From NCBI GenBank assembly GCA_964650975.1, contig CAZYWA010000159.1:1-14977 (forward strand): 14,977 bases of DNA, written 5' to 3'. This document shows, one piece after another, positions 9,597-14,977 of this stretch (positions within the stretch are counted from its first letter, which is position 1; each line of letters opens with the position of its first letter). Below the pieces are notes generated by a model. The model was not told where the DNA came from. It was given only the letters and a program-made list of their open reading frames with translations, and did not search any database. Made by a program: the position numbers and the translations under genes. The DNA is from CAZYWA01 sp964650975 [NCBI: uncultured bacterium] (lineage in GTDB: Bacteria; JADJOY01).

Positions 9597-10702
9597 GGCT
9601 CCTGGTCGCCGGCGGCGGAACCGGCGGACACCTCTTCCCGGGGGTGGCGGTCGCCGAGCGCTGGCTCGCCCAAGGGGCGGATCGCGCGGTCGCGTTCGCG
9701 GGGACCACGCATGGAGTGGAAGCGCGGATCGTTCCCGAGCTCGGACACCGCTTCTTCGCGGTCCGTTCCGGTGCGGTCGCGGGAGGCGGCTGGCTCGCGA
9801 AGCTCACGTCGTTGCTGCGAGTCGCGCTGGGCGTGAAGGATGCCGGGCTCGTGCTGCGTGAGTTCGATCCGCACGTGGTGCTGGGAGTGGGCGGCTACGC
9901 GTCGGTGCCGGTCGTGGTGAGGTCGCTCCTGGGCCGGCGGCCGACGGCGATCCAGGAGCAAAACGCCGAGCCTGGGCTCGCCAACCGGATGCTCGGCCGC
10001 TGGGTGCGCCGGGTGTTCGTGACCTTCGCCTCCACCATCGAGAGCTTTCCCGCTGGCCGCGCGACGCTCTTCGGGAATCCGATCCGCGCCTCCCTGCTCG
10101 CGCGTCTCGAGGAGACGCGGCGCGCTCGCGCGACCCGCGCCATGTCCGCGTCCGCGAGCGTCTTGATCGTGGGTGGGAGTCAGGGCTCGCGCTTCCTCAA
10201 CGAAGCCCTGCCGGCCGCGCTGGCGCACGTCGCCCCGCGCCTCGCCGGAGCTCCCCTCCGCATCGTGCATCAGAGTGGCGTCACCGACGAGGCCGCGACC
10301 CGCGAACGCTACGCGGCGCTCGGGCTCGACGCGTCGGTGAGCGCGTTCATCCGCGACATGGGCGCCGCGTACGGCGAGGCCGATCTGGTGATCGCGCGCG
10401 CCGGCGCTGGAACGCTTTCCGAGCTGGCCGCGGTGGGCCTGCCCGCGGTGCTGGTGCCGTATCCGCACGCGGGTGCGCATCAAGAGGCGAATGCGCGAGC
10501 GCACGCGGCGCTGGGCGCGGCGATCTGCATCGTCCAGGCCGAGGCGACCGTCGAGCGGCTCGGCTCCGAGATCCAGCGCTTGCTCGGCGACGCCGCCGCT
10601 CGCAAGCGCATGGCGGACGCGGCGCTCGCCGCCGCGAAACCTTTCGCCGCCGATGAGATCGCGCGCGCGTGCCTCGAGCTCGCCGCCGACCGGGCGAGGT
10701 GA
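9593..10702 (+). CDS. murG: Lipid II synthase MurG (undecaprenyl-PP-MurNAc-pentapeptide GlcNAc transferase)
   Basis: MurG is a peripheral membrane GT-B glycosyltransferase that moves GlcNAc from UDP-GlcNAc onto lipid I to give lipid II. At 369 residues it is normal in length. The N-terminal glycine loop is G7-GGTGGH13. GVGGYASVP and QEQNAEPGLAN follow in the first domain. The C-terminal domain begins near VLIVGGSQGSRFLNEALP and holds the UDP-GlcNAc site, RAGAGTLSE277 followed by VPYPHAGAHQEANA (H296-Q-E298). Start GTG at 9593 overlaps the ftsW stop and has a strong ribosome site. The murC ATG follows the stop by 3 bases. Confidence 0.97.
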   Translation: MRLLVAGGGTGGHLFPGVAVAERWLAQGADRAVAFAGTTHGVEARIVPELGHRFFAVRSGAVAGGGWLAKLTSLLRVALGVKDAGLVLREFDPHVVLGVGGYASVPVVVRSLLGRRPTAIQEQNAEPGLANRMLGRWVRRVFVTFASTIESFPAGRATLFGNPIRASLLARLEETRRARATRAMSASASVLIVGGSQGSRFLNEALPAALAHVAPRLAGAPLRIVHQSGVTDEAATRERYAALGLDASVSAFIRDMGAAYGEADLVIARAGAGTLSELAAVGLPAVLVPYPHAGAHQEANARAHAALGAAICIVQAEATVERLGSEIQRLLGDAAARKRMADAALAAAKPFAADEIARACLELAADRAR

Positions 10703-10705
10703 GCG

Positions 10706-12091
10706 ATGTACCGCAAGGGACACCGCATCCACTTCGTGGGCATCGCCGGCAGCGGCATGAGCGGCATCGCCGAGGTGCTCGCGAATCTGGGCTACCGGGT
10801 GAGTGGCTCGGATCTCGCCGGGAACGACGTCACCAAGCGGCTCGCGGATCTCGGCGCGACCGTCCGCAAGGGCCACGACGCGCAGCACGTGATCGACGCG
10901 GACGCACAGGTGGTCGTGGTCTCGACCGCGGTCAAGAAGGACAACCCGGAAGTCGTCGAGGCGCGGCGGCGCGGGATCCCGGTGATTCCCCGCGCCGAGA
11001 TGCTGGCCGAGCTGATGCGCATGAAGTACGGCGTCGCGATCGCCGGCTCGCACGGCAAGACCACCACCACCTCGCTCACCGCGGCGGTGCTGCAGGCGGG
11101 CGGGCTCGATCCGACGGTGGTGATCGGCGGCCGTCTCATGGGTCACGGCACCGGCGCGCGGCTCGGCCACGGCGAGTTCCTGGTGGCCGAGGCCGACGAG
11201 TCGGACGGCAGCTTCCTGCACCTGGCGCCGACCATCGCGGTGCTCACCAACATCGACCGCGAGCATCTCGACCACCACGGCTCGATGGTGAACCTCCGGA
11301 ACGCGTTCCTGCGCTTCGTGAACAAGGTGCCGTTCTACGGCCTCGCCGTGCTCAACCTCGACCACCCGCTGGTGCAGGGCCTCCTGCCCGAGATCGAGAA
11401 GCGCTGGGTCACCTACGGCTTCTCGGCGCAGGCCGATTACACGGCGGTCGAGGTGGAGCTCGCGGCGCGCCGCTCGAGCTTCGTGGTGCGCCGCCGAGGC
11501 GAGGACCTGGGAGCGGTGACGCTCGGCCTCGCGGGCATGCACAACGTGCAGAACTCGCTGGCCGTGGTCGCGGTGGCCGACGAGCTGGGCGTGCCGTTCT
11601 CGGCGGTGCGGCAGGCGCTCGGCTCGTTCCAGGGCATTGAGCGCCGCTTCCAGGTGCTGGGCGAGGAGCGCGGCGTGCTGGTGGTCGACGACTACGGCCA
11701 CCATCCGGCGGAGATCCGCGCCACCCTCGAAGCGGCGCGTGCCGGCTGGGGACGGCGGCTGGTGGTCGCGTTCCAGCCGCACCGCTTCACGCGCACGCGC
11801 GACCTGGCCGACGAGTTTCACGGCGCCTTCCACCAGTCGGACGTGCTGCTCGTGACGTCGATCTACGCGGCGAGCGAGGAGCCGATCCCCGGTGTGACCG
11901 CGGAGGCGCTGGTCGAGGGCATTCGTGCCCACGGCCACCGCGACGCGCGCTTCGTCGCGACGCTGCCGGAGGTGGTCGACGAGCTGGCGCGAGTGGTGCG
12001 CGACGGCGATCTGGTGGTGACGCTAGGCGCCGGCTCGATCGGCACCGTGGGCTCCAAGCTGCTCGAGCGGCTGCGGAGCACTCCGTCGTGA
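10706..12091 (+). CDS. murC: UDP-N-acetylmuramate:L-alanine ligase MurC
   Basis: MurC attaches L-Ala to UDP-MurNAc, the first stem-peptide step. It has 461 residues, normal for the family. The first domain starts [17 protein letters not shown], the MurC-type UDP-binding loop, with SGSD after the second strand. The ATP loop is G114-SHGK118-TTTT; the His in it separates MurC from MurD, MurE and Mur[34 protein letters not shown] and FQPHRFTRT are further MurC hallmarks. The ATG at 10706 has GAGG at 10696-10699 with 6-base spacing, and the gene lies 3 bases after murG. It directly precedes murB, which makes its substrate. Confidence 0.97.
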   Translation: MYRKGHRIHFVGIAGSGMSGIAEVLANLGYRVSGSDLAGNDVTKRLADLGATVRKGHDAQHVIDADAQVVVVSTAVKKDNPEVVEARRRGIPVIPRAEMLAELMRMKYGVAIAGSHGKTTTTSLTAAVLQAGGLDPTVVIGGRLMGHGTGARLGHGEFLVAEADESDGSFLHLAPTIAVLTNIDREHLDHHGSMVNLRNAFLRFVNKVPFYGLAVLNLDHPLVQGLLPEIEKRWVTYGFSAQADYTAVEVELAARRSSFVVRRRGEDLGAVTLGLAGMHNVQNSLAVVAVADELGVPFSAVRQALGSFQGIERRFQVLGEERGVLVVDDYGHHPAEIRATLEAARAGWGRRLVVAFQPHRFTRTRDLADEFHGAFHQSDVLLVTSIYAASEEPIPGVTAEALVEGIRAHGHRDARFVATLPEVVDELARVVRDGDLVVTLGAGSIGTVGSKLLERLRSTPS

Positions 12092-12119
12092 CGGGGCAAC
12101 CGGGACGAGAGATCGACGA

Positions 12120-13130
12120 ATGGGCACCGACACTCGCCTCCGGAACGCCGGCCGCGCCGCGACCAGCGCTCGACCCCGGCTCACCGCCGAGCAGCGCGCC
12201 GCGCTGGTTTCCGCGCTGCCTCGCGCGCTCGCGGCGCTTGTGCGCGTGGACGAACCGATCGGTCCGCACACCACCTGGAAGATCGGCGGTCCCGCCGACC
12301 TGTGGGTCGAGGTCGCGAGCCCGCGCGAGCTCGGTGCGGTGCTGCGCAGCTGCGACGCGCTCGGCGTCCCGCTTCGCGTCCTCGGCGCCGGCTCGAACGT
12401 GCTGGTGGCCGACGAGGGCGCGGCCGGAGTCGTCGTGGCGCTGGGCGGAGACCTCGAGCAGGTGGTCCTGGAGCGCGCCACCGAGCGATCGCTGTCGCTG
12501 CGCGCCGGCGCCGGGGCGCGGCTCACCGCGTTCGCGCGCCGGATCTCGAACGAGGGCTGGTCGGGTCTCGAGTTCGCGGTGGGAATTCCCAGCACCGTCG
12601 GCGGAGCGCTCGTCATGAACGCCGGCGCTCATGGACGGGAGATGAAGGACGTGGTGACGTGGGCCGAGATCGTCGAGAAATCGGGCGAAAGGCGCCGGCT
12701 CGAGCCGCGCGAGCTGGGGTTCTCGTACCGTCGCACCGCACTCCCACCGCAGTGCGTGGTGAGCCGCGTCGGCATCGCGCTCACGCGCGACGATCCCGCG
12801 GCGATCCGCGCCCGGGTGCGCGCCCATCTCGACTACCGGAAGCGCACCCAGCCTCTCACCGAGCCGAGCTGCGGCTCGGTGTTCGTGAACCCGCCGGATT
12901 CCTCGGCCGGGCGGCTCGTCGAGGAGGCGGGACTCAAGGGACGGCGGATCGGTGGTGCGGAGATCTCGCCGCTGCACGCGAACTTCATCGTGAACGTGGG
13001 AGGCGCCAGCGCGGCGGACGTGGTGGCGCTGGTGCGTGAGGCGCGCGCCGCCGTGGCGTCGCGCACCGGGATCGAGCTTCGACCCGAGGTGAAGCCGTTC
13101 GGCGATTTCGCCGGCGGCGCGCCCTGGTGA
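12120..13130 (+). CDS. murB: UDP-N-acetylenolpyruvoylglucosamine reductase MurB
   Basis: This FAD- and NADPH-dependent enzyme reduces the enolpyruvyl group to form UDP-MurNAc. It has 336 residues. The FAD-binding fold shows NTTWK-like HTTWKIGGPADLW, then VLGAGSNVLVADEG and VGIPSTVGGALVMNAGAHG. The second half has YRKRTQPLTEPSCGS253VF with the proton-donor Ser, and ends with LRPE323VKPFG, whose Glu is the second catalytic residue. The spacing and short C-terminus suggest the type II form common outside enterobacteria. The ATG at 12120 lies 28 bases after the murC stop with only a weak purine stretch before it. A GTG overlapping the murC stop (12088) is in another frame and is not used. MurB between murC and ddl is common, though it is absent from the E. 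coli cluster. Confidence 0.96.
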   Translation: MGTDTRLRNAGRAATSARPRLTAEQRAALVSALPRALAALVRVDEPIGPHTTWKIGGPADLWVEVASPRELGAVLRSCDALGVPLRVLGAGSNVLVADEGAAGVVVALGGDLEQVVLERATERSLSLRAGAGARLTAFARRISNEGWSGLEFAVGIPSTVGGALVMNAGAHGREMKDVVTWAEIVEKSGERRRLEPRELGFSYRRTALPPQCVVSRVGIALTRDDPAAIRARVRAHLDYRKRTQPLTEPSCGSVFVNPPDSSAGRLVEEAGLKGRRIGGAEISPLHANFIVNVGGASAADVVALVREARAAVASRTGIELRPEVKPFGDFAGGAPW

Positions 13131-13150
13131 GCGACGGCGCGAACGAGACG

Positions 13151-13159
13151 AGAGAGGAG
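13151..13159 (+). promoter_or_regulatory. Ribosome binding site that selects the ddl ATG
   Basis: AGAGAGGAG lies 9 bases before the ATG at 13169. The earlier in-frame GTG at 13127 has no comparable site, so this motif favours the later start. Confidence 0.7.
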
Positions 13160-13168
13160 CTTCGAGTC

Positions 13169-14088
<920 letters not shown>

Positions 14089-14092
<4 letters not shown>

Positions 14093-14976
14093 GCTCGGTC
14101 GATCGCAAGCTCCACTGGATCTGGGGACTGATCGTGGTCGCGGTGCTGATCGCGCTCGGCGCGCTGGGGCTCTCCGCGCTCCATGCCTCGCGCCGCATGC
14201 ACGTCGAGGACGTGCGGGTGCGCGGGCACCACCGTCTCACCGCCGACGAGGTCGCGGCGGCGGCGGGGCTCGACGGCGACGTCGACTGGCTGACCATCCG
14301 CCCGTCCCGCATCGAGGCGCGCCTTGCGAATCACCCGTGGATCCGCCGGGCGCGGGTCCACCGCAGCTTCCCGCGACACCTGGTGATCGACGTCGAGGAG
14401 CGGCGGCCGGTGGCGTGGGTGCTCGACGGCCGGCCGTGCCTGGTCGACGTCGACGGCACGCCGTTTCGCCCGGAGGACGCGGTCGAGACGGTCGATCTGC
14501 CGGTCATCACCGGGATCGACACGGGCACCGGGCTGCCCGGTGACGCCGAGCTGGTGCGTCGCACGCTCGCGGAGGCGGTCGCGATGATCGGCGAGATCCA
14601 GGCGCTCCCCGAGGCACCGTCGTTCGACGAGCTGCACCTCGGTCCGGAAGGACGATGGTCGATCGTGGTGTCGAGCGGCCGCGAGATCGTGCTGGGAACG
14701 CGGGAGCAAACGCTCGCGTCCTGGGACCGGTACCGCTTCCTGGCGCCGCGCCTGGCTCGCGATCCGGGATTCAGAGCGCTCAGGATCGACGTGTCGCCAG
14801 AGCGCGAGGCGTACGTGATCGGCACCTCGCCGCAGGCGAGGCCGGCGAGCAACGCGAGCCGACTCGGGGGTGAGGCCCCGCAAAAACCGCGCTTTTTGCG
14901 GGGCGGGGGGCTGGAACAGCCCCCCGAGAAAACGTCCGCGGGTTGTGGGGACTCATGTCGAGACGGGAAAACGTGA
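14089..14976 (+). CDS. ftsQ: Cell division protein FtsQ/DivIB with repeat-derived C-terminal extension
   Basis: FtsQ is the bitopic divisome protein that recruits FtsL-FtsB. The product has 295 residues: a short cytoplasmic N-terminus, one membrane segment (about 10-31), a POTRA domain (about 38-107, with VEDVRVRGHHRLTADEV and WIRRARVHRSFP), and a beta domain ending near YVIGT246. The last 49 residues (247-295) do not resemble FtsQ. They are Pro/Gly/Arg-rich, and residues about 258-280 are encoded by repeat copy 2. The frame closes only at 14974-14976, giving a 22-base overlap with the ftsA start. Start GTG at 14089 overlaps the ddl stop as GTGA. The extension would lie in the periplasm, next to where FtsQ contacts FtsB in other bacteria. 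The family call is secure; whether the tail is retained in the protein is not shown. Confidence 0.92.
14825..14841. other. Perfect 7-bp hairpin at the end of the FtsQ core
   Basis: CCTCGCC at 14825-14831 pairs exactly with GGCGAGG at 14835-14841 across the loop GCA. It lies where the FtsQ beta domain ends and the atypical tail begins, about 20 bases before repeat copy 2. It may mark the left part of a longer insertion; copy 1 has different hairpins at its left side. Confidence 0.45.
14861..14934 (+). repeat. Double-hairpin repeat element, copy 2 (inside the 3' end of ftsQ)
   Basis: This is the second copy of the element at 107-180 (63 of 74 identical, no gaps). Hairpin 1 pairs 14875-14886 with 14893-14904: a perfect 12-bp stem with the loop CCGCGC. 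Hairpin 2 pairs 14905-14913 with 14917-14925: a perfect 9-bp stem with the loop GAA. Where copy 1 has a closing T-A pair (159/163), this copy has G-C (14913/14917). It is read in the ftsQ frame as QKPRFLRGGGLEQPPE, and it ends about 20 bases before the ftsA ATG. Confidence 0.88.
14945..14951 (+). promoter_or_regulatory. Putative ftsA ribosome binding site
   Basis: GTGGGGA ends 3 bases before the ATG at 14955. This is a weak match at close spacing, just downstream of the second hairpin of repeat copy 2. Confidence 0.35.
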
Positions 14977-14977
14977 T
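14955..14977 (+). CDS. ftsA: Start of FtsA (partial, cut by window end)
   Basis: Seven codons are visible from the ATG at 14955 (MSRRENV) before the window ends. FtsA proteins often begin with a short basic stretch ending in a hydrophobic strand that leads to the GLDIGTT actin-fold loop, and ftsA follows ftsQ in most dcw clusters. The call therefore rests on position and a few residues. If correct, FtsA would tether FtsZ to the membrane. The start lies inside the ftsQ frame and overlaps it by 22 bases. Confidence 0.6.

Noticed and set aside
13127-13168. An earlier ddl start at GTG 13127, overlapping the murB stop.
   Set aside because: It would add 14 non-conserved residues and lacks a ribosome site, whereas the ATG at 13169 has a strong one and gives the family's usual length.

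Overview
The window is most of a division and cell wall (dcw) operon from a very GC-rich bacterium. All genes lie on the + strand, in the order [tail of an upstream gene, perhaps rsmH]-ftsL-ftsI-murE-murF-mraY-murD-ftsW-murG-murC-murB-ddl-ftsQ-[start of ftsA]. The set covers the cytoplasmic Mur ligases, both lipid-intermediate enzymes and the divisome membrane proteins. MurE carries the DNPR motif, which predicts meso-diaminopimelate peptidoglycan. FtsI ends in a PASTA domain, unlike the proteobacterial enzyme. GC content, gene order and PASTA-FtsI together suggest an uncultivated Gram-negative-type lineage (for example Eisenbacteria, Gemmatimonadota or a deltaproteobacterial relative). That placement is inference; no marker here fixes the phylum.

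Layout. Bases 1-188 are a leader rich in inverted repeats. It may carry the 3' end of the upstream gene, in frame 1, running into ftsL through an ATGA overlap. From 189 to 14976 coding is almost continuous. Most junctions overlap by 1-4 bases (ATGA, GTGA, TGATG) or are separated by a few bases, and the largest gaps are about 28 and 38 bases. Four genes start with GTG (ftsI, ftsW, murG, ftsQ). No internal promoter or terminator is convincing, so the region reads as one translationally coupled transcript. No stretch over 300 bases lacks a gene.

How the genes work together. MurB and MurC finish and load UDP-MurNAc. Ddl supplies D-Ala-D-Ala. MurD, MurE and MurF complete the pentapeptide. MraY and MurG build lipid I and lipid II. 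FtsW polymerises lipid II and FtsI cross-links the septal product. FtsL and FtsQ are the bitopic scaffold proteins that control FtsW-FtsI, and FtsA begins the module that links FtsZ to the membrane.

The least ordinary signal is a repeated element of about 74 bp at both ends of the window, at 107-180 before ftsL and 14861-14934 before ftsA. Each copy forms two adjacent hairpins, and one stem shows a compensatory base-pair change between copies. The second copy lies inside the ftsQ reading frame, where it supplies about 23 residues of an extended C-terminus and helps create a 22-base overlap with ftsA. The first copy lies in the same relative frame of the open frame that ends at ftsL. This looks like a mobile or regulatory palindromic element that tolerates insertion at the 3' ends of genes.
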